DNA of 64,000 nucleotides, taken from positions 372,001-436,000 of the forward strand of contig NZ_FOZI01000002.1 in NCBI RefSeq assembly GCF_900114495.1, in the 5' to 3' direction. The notes below the pieces were generated by a model, which worked only from the letters and a program-made list of their open reading frames with translations, was not told where the DNA came from and did not search any database. Below, piece by piece: positions 34,707-49,086 of this stretch. The position numbers were made by a program, and so were the translations under genes. The first letter of the stretch is position 1, and every line of letters starts with the position of its first letter. Origin of the DNA: Dyella sp. OK004 (GTDB taxonomy: Bacteria; Pseudomonadota; Gammaproteobacteria; Xanthomonadales; Rhodanobacteraceae).

Positions 34707-36456
34707 GAACCTCGACGCAGTCGGGCGATTCACCGAGCACTTTTACAATGAGGTTCAGAGCATCGTCGTTGCGGTAAACGCGATGCCCTGACTTCACGGT
34801 GACGGTCGACACCGCGCCGGGCAGAAAAGTGCTCTCCAAAGGCACGATGCCGTCGCCCGGCACCGCCTCGCCCGGCAGGCTGCCGGCAATGGTGTAGTAG
34901 CGCACGCCACTTACCGGCATCAGCGTGGAAGCGGCGCGACTCACCGGCTGCTCCATGCTCAGCGTGCTGATGCTGCTCAGGCCGTGCTCGCGATAGTTCG
35001 CCAGCAGCTCCGGCCGGAAGCCGTCGGGATTGGCCTTGATCAAACGCTTGAGCGCATCAAGCTCCGAGCTATGCGGCTTGACCAGCCACAAGGCGAGTCG
35101 CCCCACGAAATCCGCTGTGACCGGACTGCCATGATGCGGCGTGGCGAGGAAGAAGGCGGTATCCACGCCGGGATACGGCGTGAAACGCATGATGTGATCG
35201 AGTATCGCCAGATCGTCCGCGTTGCCATGCAGCTGCGTGACCGGAACGGCGAGTGCCGCCTGCCATACCGTGTCGCCGCTGTCGGCCGCTAGCAGACGCG
35301 CGATCATCCCGCCCATGCTGTGCCCCACCAGCACCATGCGCTCACGCGACGGATCATGTCCGGAGGGATCAAGCTCGGCCCACGCACGATCCAGAAACTC
35401 CTTCACGCGCAACCGCGAAAGCAGCACCGGCGCGTCGGTCGGGTAAATCACATGCCATACCTGATAGCGCGACCGCAGCGTCGGCGTGCCCTGGATACGA
35501 TTGGTCAGGCGCGCCCAGATCAACGGACTCGCCGCCAGTCCGTGCAGCATCACGATCGGTATCTTGTGCGGATCGTAGTCTTCCAACAGATACACGCCCT
35601 TGCGCAGACCGATGTCCTGCCCGCCGATCAACCCGCGTATCGCCAGCTGCTTGAGTTGGGTGATGCTGGCCAGTGCGGCGTAGGGCGCCGTAGTGTCGAC
35701 CGACAGAATGTAATCGCGCGCGCCGATGCGCTCTGTGGGATGCGCCATCGGGTTGGCGAATACCAGATGCGGATAAACTTCACCGGCGCGCCATTCAATC
35801 CAGGCGACGGCGGTGCGAGTCACGCCTTCCTGCGGAAACAACTGACAGCGCGGTGCCCCTTTGCAGCGCGGCGTGCCCGCCACCATCGACACACCAAAGC
35901 CATTGGTGGCGAAGCGCTGCCCAAACAGCAAGGTCGATATCGGCACTTCATCGGCACGGACAAACGTCGGCGGGCCACTCAGGCCCGGCGACAGTTCGCG
36001 CAATTCAACTACCAGCGCGTCGCCGGCAAGATCCAGCGTCTTCGCAGTCCAGCGCGGAGCTTCCGCCGACAGCACGTAATCCAACACTTTGCCGGTGCAT
36101 TGCGTATCGAGCGATGCCGCCTCGTCCGCCTGATCGCCATTCGTCGCTGCCACACGGTAGGCAGTCGCTGCGCAGCGCAACCAGGCGCGCGCGGCGCGCT
36201 CACGATCCGGTGTGTGCAGCGCCTCGGTCACCCGCGCCCGAGCCTGCGCCAGCGTTGCGTCATGAGCGCCGGCCCGAGCGCTGCAGCCGCTGTCGCACAA
36301 GAGGGCGCCGTTACTGGCAGTCGTCACCGGTGGCCGCACCGCCTCACAGGCAACCAGCGCCAGGATCATTACGCAACCCAGTAGCCGGCACGCCACCCCC
36401 TTGGCCGATGCCGCCGCTGCAAGCGCTCCAATTACACGCTTTTCGACATGACGCAT
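34651..36456 (-). CDS. Lipoprotein alpha/beta hydrolase (lipase-like)
   Basis: A 601-residue envelope lipoprotein: signal segment with lipobox ALVAC near residue 37, an N-terminal helical region of ~250 residues with Cys residues, and a C-terminal alpha/beta-hydrolase domain. That domain has an oxyanion loop VMLHGLAASPLIW, the Ser elbow GHSMGG, ATPHHGSP after it as in many lipases, and a late GDGIVPLES with the probable acid. The last His is likely in SGHRVYRN. The N-terminal domain may gate the active site. It is alone, convergent with the AhpD-like gene. Confidence 0.85.
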   Translation of the reverse strand: MRHVEKRVIGALAAAASAKGVACRLLGCVMILALVACEAVRPPVTTASNGALLCDSGCSARAGAHDATLAQARARVTEALHTPDRERAARAWLRCAATAYRVAATNGDQADEAASLDTQCTGKVLDYVLSAEAPRWTAKTLDLAGDALVVELRELSPGLSGPPTFVRADEVPISTLLFGQRFATNGFGVSMVAGTPRCKGAPRCQLFPQEGVTRTAVAWIEWRAGEVYPHLVFANPMAHPTERIGARDYILSVDTTAPYAALASITQLKQLAIRGLIGGQDIGLRKGVYLLEDYDPHKIPIVMLHGLAASPLIWARLTNRIQGTPTLRSRYQVWHVIYPTDAPVLLSRLRVKEFLDRAWAELDPSGHDPSRERMVLVGHSMGGMIARLLAADSGDTVWQAALAVPVTQLHGNADDLAILDHIMRFTPYPGVDTAFFLATPHHGSPVTADFVGRLALWLVKPHSSELDALKRLIKANPDGFRPELLANYREHGLSSISTLSMEQPVSRAASTLMPVSGVRYYTIAGSLPGEAVPGDGIVPLESTFLPGAVSTVTVKSGHRVYRNDDALNLIVKVLGESPDCVEVPKTLLASCGKPPQTDSIH

Positions 36457-36563
36457 GCCGATATCCCACTCACATAAGCACTACCGGAAGCGACCGGATG
36501 CCTGTCGGCATTACGGTCGCGGAAACATCGCTCCATCCTGCACCCTGCAGGACGCCGCGATGT

Positions 36564-37268
36564 TCACTCCGTTGCCGTTTTCCTGCTACGCGATGCCTTC
36601 TTCGGCGCTGCCTTCCCGGTCAACGCCCGGGTGCGCGTCGTCTTTGCGCCCTGGGTAGCCAGGCGTCGCCGGTCCAGCCGCCGCTCTTCGCGGAATGCAT
36701 CCGCGTAATCCTTCAATTCCGCCTGCAACTTCGCTCCGCTTTTCAGCTCGCCCTTGCCGATGCTCTGGATCATCCGCTGCATCAACTCGTAGTCGTGATA
36801 GTCGCGGTAGGGCTTGAGGTCGAGATCGGCGGGTACCTTGGCCAGGCGTTCGTCACCGATGGATTTGACGTACTTCTGCATGAAGCGGTCATACGCCGCC
36901 CAGGTGACACGCTCGGCGTTGACGGCCGCCTCTTCCGCACGCGTCGCGATCTGATGCGCATGCAGGTAATGCAGGCCCAGCTGATCGATCAGGGTCTTCT
37001 CCACCTCCTCATGCAGGATCAGGAAGCGATCCACTTCCACCTTGCGCCCGCGGAAAGTGAAACTCTTCGGCAGGTGTCGGTCGATGTAGATGGTCTTGCC
37101 GTCCTTGCTGTAGCCAGCAAGGTAGGGAATGTCGTGATTGCGGTCGAACTTCTTCACCCGGCGCAGGATGGCGTCCAGCGCGCGGTCCAGCATCAGCGCG
37201 GAGACGTACCAGTCGGGGACTTTCAGCTTGGTGTGCGGTGCATGCGGATGACAGGTGCTCGACGGCAT
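36564..37268 (-). CDS. Unknown protein with HEEVE/HxH motif and basic tail
   Basis: A 234-residue cytosolic protein from ATG 37268 (GGAGAGG upstream). The segment LHEEVEKTLIDQLGLHYLHA, then HQIATRAEEAAV, resembles a metal-dependent hydrolase layout (H-E-x2-E followed by H and a distal Glu pair), but I cannot assign a family. The last ~35 residues are Lys/Arg/Ala-rich (KAAPKKASRSRKTATE), like histone-type nucleic-acid-binding tails. It is followed upstream by the VOC gene, 53 bp away on the same strand. Confidence 0.65.
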   Translation of the reverse strand: MPSSTCHPHAPHTKLKVPDWYVSALMLDRALDAILRRVKKFDRNHDIPYLAGYSKDGKTIYIDRHLPKSFTFRGRKVEVDRFLILHEEVEKTLIDQLGLHYLHAHQIATRAEEAAVNAERVTWAAYDRFMQKYVKSIGDERLAKVPADLDLKPYRDYHDYELMQRMIQSIGKGELKSGAKLQAELKDYADAFREERRLDRRRLATQGAKTTRTRALTGKAAPKKASRSRKTATE

Positions 37269-37321
37269 GAACGACCTCTCCTGAGGTGACGGGGACATCG
37301 ACCGCCTGCCGTTTGACGTAC

Positions 37322-37741
37322 TCAGAGCGCAGGCGGACCTTTCAGCTCGATCATGTTGCCCTGCGGATCGTACAGGTACAGCGACGGCCCTTCGCCCTCC
37401 GCGCCATAGCGCGAACCCGCTTCGCCAACTCGCACACCGTGCGACGCCAGATGGGCGCGGATAGCCGCCTCGTCGTAGCCCTCTACGGCCAGGCACAGGT
37501 GATCCAGATTGTGTCCTTCCTTGCCGGGAGCGGCACCGCCCATGCGGCCAAGCTTGCTGTCGATGGCGACCAGATCAATCAGCGAGGCGCCGGCGCGCAG
37601 CTGCACCAGGCCGATCTCGTCCTGCCGGCGCTCTTCGGTGCAGCCGAGCACGTCGCAATAGAAGGCCTGCATGGCGGCCACGTCATGCACGCGCAGGACG
37701 ATATGGTCGAGCTGGCGGAGCTTGAAGGGAATCTTGGTCAT
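37322..37741 (-). CDS. VOC (glyoxalase/dioxygenase) family protein
   Basis: A 139-residue vicinal-oxygen-chelate protein with two beta-alpha-beta-beta-beta modules. Expected metal ligands are the first His in LDHIVLRVHDV, the His in NLDHLCLAVEG, and the Glu in DPQGNMIELKG, all present. Family members act as glyoxalase I, fosfomycin-resistance enzymes, epimerases or dioxygenases; this one is closest in pattern to generic glyoxalase-like proteins. It is upstream of the unknown basic protein and divergent from the glycine riboswitch. Confidence 0.88.
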   Translation of the reverse strand: MTKIPFKLRQLDHIVLRVHDVAAMQAFYCDVLGCTEERRQDEIGLVQLRAGASLIDLVAIDSKLGRMGGAAPGKEGHNLDHLCLAVEGYDEAAIRAHLASHGVRVGEAGSRYGAEGEGPSLYLYDPQGNMIELKGPPAL

Positions 37742-37852
37742 GGGCGGCGTCGCATGGGGAATGAGAAATCGCGCCAGAACGAGGGGGTAACCAGCGCAGG
37801 CGCCGAGCCTACCCTACCCGCCCGGGCCGGGCACATCCCCGGTTGGCCGGGG

Positions 37853-37858
37853 TATAAT
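37853..37858 (+). promoter_or_regulatory. -10 box of the gcvP leader
   Basis: Consensus TATAAT 13 bases before the riboswitch begins. The -35 is not recognisable. Confidence 0.6.
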
Positions 37859-37871
37859 CCGCCGCTTACAG

Positions 37872-38058
37872 CACGTGGTGGGAGAAGCGGGCCAGCCTTG
37901 ACGGGCATGGCCCGCTGCCGAAGGCGCAACGCCCGTAATCGCTCAGGCTCCCATACCACCGCGAGCTAACACTCTGGAGAGACCGGTTGGATCCGGCGCC
38001 GAAGGTGCACGAAGCGAGCACACCCGCTTCCAAACTCTCAGGCAAAAGGACAGAGGGG
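37872..38058 (+). promoter_or_regulatory. Tandem glycine riboswitch upstream of gcvP
   Basis: Two glycine aptamers in series. The first (about 37876-37960) runs from GGTGGGAGAAGCGGG through CGAAGGCGCAACGCC to CTCCCATACCACC. The second (about 37971-38056) runs from CTCTGGAGAGACCGG through CGAAGGTGCACGAAGC to CTCTCAGGCAAAAGGACAGAG. Conserved GGAGA, CCGAAGG and CAGGCAAAAGG blocks match the family. The following GGGGCG can pair with CGCCCC just before the gcvP start, a plausible expression platform. Confidence 0.95.
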
Positions 38059-38116
38059 CGCCCCACGTGCGGCACGCACGTCCGGCCTTGTCGGCCATTT
38101 TTGGACGCCCCTTGCC

Positions 38117-40987
<2,871 letters not shown>

Positions 40988-41009
40988 GCCCGCCCTCTCT
41001 CCAGGAAAG

Positions 41010-41041
41010 AAAAAAAGCCCCGCACTCGCGGGGCTTTTTTA
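41010..41041 (+). terminator. Rho-independent terminator of gcvP
   Basis: AGCCCCGC-ACTC-GCGGGGCT flanked by A7 and T6, 23 bp after the gcvP stop. Confidence 0.93.
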
Positions 41042-41045
41042 TGTC

Positions 41046-41092
41046 CCTGGCAATGTCCCGGATGTCAGGGTGCCCTCCGGGACATTGCCAGG
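41046..41092. repeat. Long perfect inverted repeat (17-bp stem)
   Basis: CCTGGCAATGTCCCGGA (41046-41062) is exactly complementary to 41076-41092, around a 13-base loop, 4 bp after the gcvP terminator and 74 bp before the amidohydrolase start. No T-run follows, so it is not a simple terminator. No second copy was noticed in the window. Confidence 0.85.
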
Positions 41093-41166
41093 CGACACCG
41101 GACACTGTTTTCATGCCGCGTCCACTCTATCGTGCCAGCCGCCGCGCCTTTCCACAGGAGTTGATC

Positions 41167-43179
41167 ATGCAGTCCGTCGTTGCCCGCTCGCTCACCCTCG
41201 CCGCGCTTCTGCTGCTCGCTCCCCTGGCGATTCACGCGCAGGAGAAAGTCGCCAACGAACAAGGCACTTTCGTACTGCACAAGTTCGCCAAGGCGATTGG
41301 CAAGGAGACCTACGCGATTACCGACGAAAAGGGCTTGTTGACGCTCCGCTCAGACTTCAAATTCAACGACCGCGGCACCGACGTACCGCTGAAGACCGTT
41401 TACACAGCGACCGACGCCCTTCATCCGATCTCGCTGAAAACCGAGGGGCGCTCATCGCGCAACTCGCCAATGAACGACACCTTCTCGCTGGATGCGAAAA
41501 GACAACGCGTCACGCTGGTTCGCGACGGCAAAACCACGGATTACCCGGCTACCGCCGATACCTTTCTGGTAGACGGCTATTCACCTGTCGCCATGCAGCA
41601 GATGCTATTGCGTTTCTGGCTCGCCCACGGCAAACCCGCGCAGATCACGGCGCCGCCCGATGCCAGCATCCGCATCGAACCCGGCAGCGATCTCACCGTT
41701 ACCGCCAATGGCCATCCAATGGCCTTGCACAGCTATGTCATCAACGGGCTGATATGGGGCGCGGAGACCGTATGGCTGGATGATGACCAGAAGCTCGCAG
41801 CCGTCGTCACCACCGATGCCGAGTTCGACCATTTTGAAGCGGTGCGCGAGGAATACGCGCCCTCACTGGCTCAGTTCATCACGCAAGCCGCCAACAACAA
41901 TCTGGCAGCACTCGCGCAGTTGACCGCCGCCAGGCACCCCTCCGGCAAACGCCTTGCCATCACCAATGCCACCCTCATCGACGGCACCGGCAAAGCGCCA
42001 CGACACGTCGCTGCCGTCTACGTGGAAGACGGCAGGATCACCGACATCAGCACGTCGGGCGCAACACCCAAAGCCTCCGACACACTGGACGTGATCGACG
42101 GCACCGGCAAGTACCTGATCCCTGGCCTGTGGGACATGCACGCCCACTACGAACAGGTGGAATGGGGTCCCATCTATCTCGCCGCCGGTGTCACCACCGT
42201 GCGCGACTGCGGCAACGAATTCGACTTCATCACCACCGTCCGCGATGCCGTGCAATCCGGACACGGCATCGGTCCGCGCCTGCTAATCGCCGGCATCGTC
42301 GACGGCACCGGCCCCCTCACGCTCGGCGCCGTCACCGCCGATACGCCCGAACAAGCGCGCGAAGTGGTTCGCCGCTACAAAGATGCCGGCGCTGTACAGA
42401 TCAAAATCTACAGCAGCATGAAGCCCGCGCTGGTCCCGGTGATCGCCGACGAGGCGCACAAGCTCGGCCTGACAGTGACCGGCCATGTGCCCGAAGGCAT
42501 GACGACCGCGCAGGCCGTCGCCGCCGGCTACGACGGCATCAACCACATCCACTTCGTCGCGCGCGATCTGCTGCATATGCAACGCGGCAAGCCGCTGCCG
42601 CCGCTGGACTTCAATACGCCGGATGCCAGGAAGCAGCTGGCGCTGTTCAAAGAACACCACACTGTCTTTGACGACACCACCGTACTTTTCGAGACGCTGT
42701 CGCGCCCCGCCAGTGTGCCGCTCGAAACGCTCGAACCCGGCATCAGGCACGTCGCCACGCCGCTGGCGGCCAGCTTGAACGCCACCGGCGCCCCGCCTGA
42801 CAAAGCCGAAGAATTTGGCAAGCGCTACCAGTACATGCTCGCCACCTTGCGCGAACTGCATAAGCAAGGCCTGACCATCGTCGCTGGCACCGATCAGGAT
42901 ATTCCGGGCTACTCGCTGCACCGCGAGCTGGAAATCTACGTGCAGACAGGCTTCACCCCCATGGAGGCACTGCAGGCCGCCACCATCGTGCCCGCGCGCG
43001 TCCTCAAGCTGGACAAGGAACTGGGCACGCTTGAAGTGGGCAAACGCGCCGACATGCTTCTACTGGATGCCAACCCGCTCGCCGATATCCGCAACACCCG
43101 CCGCATCGCCAAGACCATCAGCGGCGGCACGATGTATGACCCGGCGCCGCTGTGGCAATCGGTAGGCTTCAAACCCTGA
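41167..43179 (+). CDS. Exported amidohydrolase with extra N-terminal domain
   Basis: A 670-residue periplasmic metal-dependent hydrolase. ATG 41167 with AGGAG upstream opens a signal peptide ending LAIHAQEK. Residues ~25-260 form a beta-rich domain not typical of amidohydrolases. Residues ~265-670 are the TIM-barrel amidohydrolase: DMHAHYE (HxH metal ligands), QIKIYSS (likely carboxylated Lys), TGHVPEG and HIHFV (His ligands), and AGTDQDI (catalytic Asp). The family includes imidazolonepropionase-like and prolidase-like peptidases; substrate unknown. Confidence 0.85.
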   Translation: MQSVVARSLTLAALLLLAPLAIHAQEKVANEQGTFVLHKFAKAIGKETYAITDEKGLLTLRSDFKFNDRGTDVPLKTVYTATDALHPISLKTEGRSSRNSPMNDTFSLDAKRQRVTLVRDGKTTDYPATADTFLVDGYSPVAMQQMLLRFWLAHGKPAQITAPPDASIRIEPGSDLTVTANGHPMALHSYVINGLIWGAETVWLDDDQKLAAVVTTDAEFDHFEAVREEYAPSLAQFITQAANNNLAALAQLTAARHPSGKRLAITNATLIDGTGKAPRHVAAVYVEDGRITDISTSGATPKASDTLDVIDGTGKYLIPGLWDMHAHYEQVEWGPIYLAAGVTTVRDCGNEFDFITTVRDAVQSGHGIGPRLLIAGIVDGTGPLTLGAVTADTPEQAREVVRRYKDAGAVQIKIYSSMKPALVPVIADEAHKLGLTVTGHVPEGMTTAQAVAAGYDGINHIHFVARDLLHMQRGKPLPPLDFNTPDARKQLALFKEHHTVFDDTTVLFETLSRPASVPLETLEPGIRHVATPLAASLNATGAPPDKAEEFGKRYQYMLATLRELHKQGLTIVAGTDQDIPGYSLHRELEIYVQTGFTPMEALQAATIVPARVLKLDKELGTLEVGKRADMLLLDANPLADIRNTRRIAKTISGGTMYDPAPLWQSVGFKP

Positions 43180-43210
43180 TCTAGAACGCCAGGCGCAAGT
43201 TTTCACACGC

Positions 43211-43236
43211 AGGCCCCGCTCCGGCGGGGCCTTTTG
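43211..43236 (+). terminator. Rho-independent terminator after amidohydrolase gene
   Basis: GGCCCCGC stem with GCGGGGCC and a following TTTTG, 33 bp past the stop. The rest of 43237-43448 holds no gene that I can support. Confidence 0.8.
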
Positions 43237-43448
43237 CTTGTGCACAGCGCGGCAGAAAGTGCCCTCGACTGGCTGAATACTCGACACCACCGCCTGGAGT
43301 CCGCGCCAGATAAGGCTTTCCCTGCGGGCATAGCCATTGCATGCCCCAGGCCGGATTTGAAGGAAACCGCCCGGGCCCCCGACCATCGCGGCCGCCGACC
43401 CGTCACAGACATCACCACAAGCGACACCAGGCAGCCGAGGGGAAACTC

Positions 43449-44780
43449 ATGCCGTCGACGCAGATGCTGGACAATGCCAAGGCCATCCTGGCCGGGGCTG
43501 ACGACAAGCTGGAAAAGCTTCGCCATATCGAACCCTATTTGATCGATCTCTCGCTGCGCGAAAACCCGGTGGGCTCGCGCATCGGCCAGACCCTGCAGGA
43601 CAAGCTGGCGATCCTGCCCCGCCTGCGAGAGTTCGGCTTCCGCCACATTTCGCTGGGCACGCTCGACTACGCCATGCCCGACGAGCTGGAAGTCGATGAT
43701 GACTTCATGCAACACCTGCGCGACCAGTCCATCGACATGACGGGTTGCTACGCCTTCACCGCCATCGGCCTGCAAACCGCAGACGGCCATTTCACACCTG
43801 ATCCATCGCAGCTCAAGCTCAAGGCCTACGGCGTGCCCAACACCGTGCACGAGATCTACCTGAGCCAGGAGGGCATGGTCGGTCTCTACGATCTGGAAAC
43901 CCTGCGTCGCAGCCTGCCGGTCAGCATCCGGTGGCTGCATGACAATGTCCGCGGCGACCACGGTGCGCCGCCGCGCATCCTGATCAACATCGTCGACGGT
44001 TGCGATGCTTTCGCCGAAGCGCCGGAGACGGTGTGCTCCATTCTGGAGCTGCTGGCGGAGCTGCCCATCGAAGGCGTGTCCATCGAGGATGATCGCGGCA
44101 CCTTCCTGCCCTTCCAGGTCGGCGCCTATGTCGCGGTGATGCGCAGCTTCCTGCCGCCACCGCTGAAGGTACTGGTGCATATTCACTCGGGCGCTGGCTT
44201 TGAGAACGCGTCGGTGATCGAAGCGCTGCTCAATGGCGCCGACGGTATCTGGGGCGGTCTGCCCAAGCGCGCGGCGATCATCGGCCATGCGTCGGTGGGC
44301 GAGCTGATCGCCAATCTGGTGCGTATCGGCAATCCGCACATGGGGCGCTACAACCTGCATCAGCTACACCCACTCGCCACCGGCCTGCAGGTGCTCGACG
44401 ACGCGCACGCCGTGTCGGACGACCTTCCCGTTTTCGGCCGCAACGCCTACCGGCTCACGCTCGGCGCGTTCGAGCAAAAGAAAAACCGCTTCATGGATCT
44501 GGCGCCGGAAACCATTGGCGGCCGTTACGGCTACCGCATCTGCCCGGTCATCAGCGATCCCGGCGTACTCGCTGGACGCCTGGCCGAAGTGACCGGACGG
44601 CCGACAGACGATTTTCCACCACAGCTCACACGTCGAATGGTCCGCCTGATGCGGCGCGACCTGCGCTCCGGCCGGCGCATCGCCTACGATGAACCTATGC
44701 AGTTGCTCGAGCTCTACGCCCGCGCTTCGGCCCCCGACACTGCCGCGCCTACCGCTAGCGAGGCCACCGCCGATGCTTGA
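43449..44780 (+). CDS. HMGL-like (DRE-TIM metallolyase superfamily) protein of unknown substrate
   Basis: A 443-residue TIM-barrel protein resembling the HMG-CoA lyase/isopropylmalate synthase superfamily. The first strand reads LIDLSLRENPVGSRIGQ (D-x-x-LRE metal/catalytic motif), and LVHIHSGAGFENASV near residue 243 places the H-x-H metal ligands. A C-terminal part of ~120 residues is specific to this subgroup. Start ATG 43449 follows GGGGAAAC. The stop overlaps the GGDEF gene by 8 bases, so the two are translationally coupled. It may make or sense a metabolite that feeds the PAS domain; this is inference. Confidence 0.7.
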   Translation: MPSTQMLDNAKAILAGADDKLEKLRHIEPYLIDLSLRENPVGSRIGQTLQDKLAILPRLREFGFRHISLGTLDYAMPDELEVDDDFMQHLRDQSIDMTGCYAFTAIGLQTADGHFTPDPSQLKLKAYGVPNTVHEIYLSQEGMVGLYDLETLRRSLPVSIRWLHDNVRGDHGAPPRILINIVDGCDAFAEAPETVCSILELLAELPIEGVSIEDDRGTFLPFQVGAYVAVMRSFLPPPLKVLVHIHSGAGFENASVIEALLNGADGIWGGLPKRAAIIGHASVGELIANLVRIGNPHMGRYNLHQLHPLATGLQVLDDAHAVSDDLPVFGRNAYRLTLGAFEQKKNRFMDLAPETIGGRYGYRICPVISDPGVLAGRLAEVTGRPTDDFPPQLTRRMVRLMRRDLRSGRRIAYDEPMQLLELYARASAPDTAAPTASEATADA

Positions 44781-45717
44781 CCGCGTGCACAAGATGGAAC
44801 CGGATGACGATGCGGTCTACAAAACCCTGCTCGAATCCACCCGCGCGATCCCATGGAAGATCGACTGGAAGACCCTGAGATTCGCTTACATCGGCCCACA
44901 GATCGAAGCCCTGCTCGGCTGGGCACCCAGCAGCTGGGTCAGCGTGGACGACTGGGCCGAACGCATGCACCCCGAAGACCGCGCCTGGGCCGTGGATTTC
45001 TGCGTAGCTCAATCCAAAGCCGGCGTGGATCACGAAGCCGACTACCGCGCCATGACCAAAAGCGGCCAGTACGTGTGGATCCGCGACGTGGTGCATGTGG
45101 TGCGCAACGAAGACGGCAGCGTCGACTCCCTGATCGGCTTCATGTTCGACATCAGCGAACGCAAGCGCACCGAAGCAAAACTGCTCGACATGCAACGCGA
45201 GCTGGAAGAACTCTCCTTCAAAGACGGCCTCACCGGCGTCGCCAACCGTCGCCGCTTCGACGCCATCCTTCACCAAGAGTGGAACCACTCACGCCGCACC
45301 AAACTGCCGCTGTCGCTGCTGATGCTCGATATCGACTACTTCAAGCAATACAACGACTGCTACGGCCACCTGCAAGGCGATCAATGCCTCAAACAAGTCG
45401 CCGCCATCCTCAGTACCACCATCACCCGCCCCCGCGACTTCATGGCCCGCTTCGGCGGCGAAGAATTCGTCCTCGTCCTTCCCGAAACCGACGAAGACGG
45501 CGCCAGGCAAATGGCCGAACGATGCCGCGACTTGATCGCCAAAGCGCAGATCCCCCACGCCCGCTCCGAAATCGGCACCGTACTCACCGTCAGTCTTGGT
45601 GTCGGCACTACGGTGCCGGGACAGACTGACGAGCCGCTGATGTTTATCGAAGCGGTGGATCAGTTGCTTTATCAGGCGAAGCAGCGAGGCAGGAGCAGGA
45701 TTGTTACGAGTGGTTGA
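44773..45717 (+). CDS. PAS-GGDEF diguanylate cyclase
   Basis: Soluble cyclic-di-GMP synthase, 314 residues. A PAS_3-type domain (about 20-135: KIDWKTLRFAYIGPQIEALLG ending DISERKR) is followed by a short coiled linker and a GGDEF domain (about 150-314). The active site is GGEEF at 228-232, and the product-inhibition I-site RPRD (219-222) is intact at the correct five-residue spacing, so the enzyme should be active and feedback-inhibited. The ATG at 44773 overlaps the upstream HMGL-like gene. No membrane segment. Confidence 0.93.
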   Translation: MLDRVHKMEPDDDAVYKTLLESTRAIPWKIDWKTLRFAYIGPQIEALLGWAPSSWVSVDDWAERMHPEDRAWAVDFCVAQSKAGVDHEADYRAMTKSGQYVWIRDVVHVVRNEDGSVDSLIGFMFDISERKRTEAKLLDMQRELEELSFKDGLTGVANRRRFDAILHQEWNHSRRTKLPLSLLMLDIDYFKQYNDCYGHLQGDQCLKQVAAILSTTITRPRDFMARFGGEEFVLVLPETDEDGARQMAERCRDLIAKAQIPHARSEIGTVLTVSLGVGTTVPGQTDEPLMFIEAVDQLLYQAKQRGRSRIVTSG

Positions 45718-45773
45718 AGTGCGACCTTAGAGGTCGCTTGCTCACTGCAATCACGGGATAGCGACGCTTTACC

Positions 45774-46080
45774 GAGCACCCGCCCCTCACCCCAACCCTC
45801 TCCCCGGAGGGGAGAGGGAGCTGTTGCGCTTCGATGGGGGATAGACGATCGGACCTCGAAAAAAATGTCTCGACGCCTGACACTGGAAAAGGCGCAGCTA
45901 CAGAGCGCCCCGCCTGCTCTCAGACCATTTCTCTTTGGTTACTTTCTCTTTGGGTCAGCAAAGAGAAAGTGACCCGAGCCGCGGCAGCGGTTCGGAAGCC
46001 CGCGGCAGGCGAGCCAGGGCACGCAGTCGCTAAGACCGAGCGACAACGCCACTGGATCCCTGCCTGCGCAGGGATGACGA
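45774..46080. repeat. Three-part mosaic intergenic repeat, copy 3
   Basis: Part A with CTCTCCCC/GGGGAGAG at about 45785-45820, part B at 45871-46030 with the GGTTACTTTCTCTTTG/CAAAGAGAAAGTGACC palindrome, and part C (CCCTGCctGCGCAGGG) at about 46051-46080. It fills the 458-bp gap 45718-46175, which has no gene. Confidence 0.85.
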
Positions 46081-46107
46081 GTAGGAGGGAATGTCGCAAG
46101 AACCGAA

Positions 46108-46128
46108 CCCTCTCCCACAGGGAGAGGG
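46108..46128. repeat. C-rich REP hairpin after the M1 peptidase gene
   Basis: CCCTCTCCC-ACA-GGGAGAGGG, a 9-bp perfect stem 48 bp beyond the M1 aminopeptidase stop; a lone part A-type element. Confidence 0.8.
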
Positions 46129-46175
46129 AACACCAGAGCGAGAGCGCGCCGCACGCAAGCGGCGCCCCCCCTTCA

Positions 46176-48833
<2,658 letters not shown>

Positions 48834-49004
48834 GTCAGCCCCTTGTAAGTGTTGACCGGGAAAAACCGGGATATCCCCTGAAGACGGCGGCCGGCGCAAA
48901 GAATCCCTCCTTGCCCGTGTCGCCATCCCCGATGGTGGACGCCGAGGCCGGTCGACGACACGGCCCGGAAGTCATGCCGCCGTCACCAGACGGACCGACA
49001 TGCC

Positions 49005-49079
49005 TGTAGGAGCGCCCCTTTGCGCGATGCTCTTGCGGCGATGCGACACAGAGCATCGCGCACAGGGTGCGCTCCTACA
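49005..49079. repeat. TGTAGGAGCGC palindromic repeat, long variant 2
   Basis: Outer arms TGTAGGAGCGC and GCGCTCCTACA enclose a second inverted repeat, GCGCGATGCTC/GAGCATCGCGC, making a 75-base cruciform-type element. It lies 7 bp before the stop of the unknown gene at 49087. The rest of 48834-49004 holds no gene. Confidence 0.85.
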
Positions 49080-49086
49080 GGGCTTC

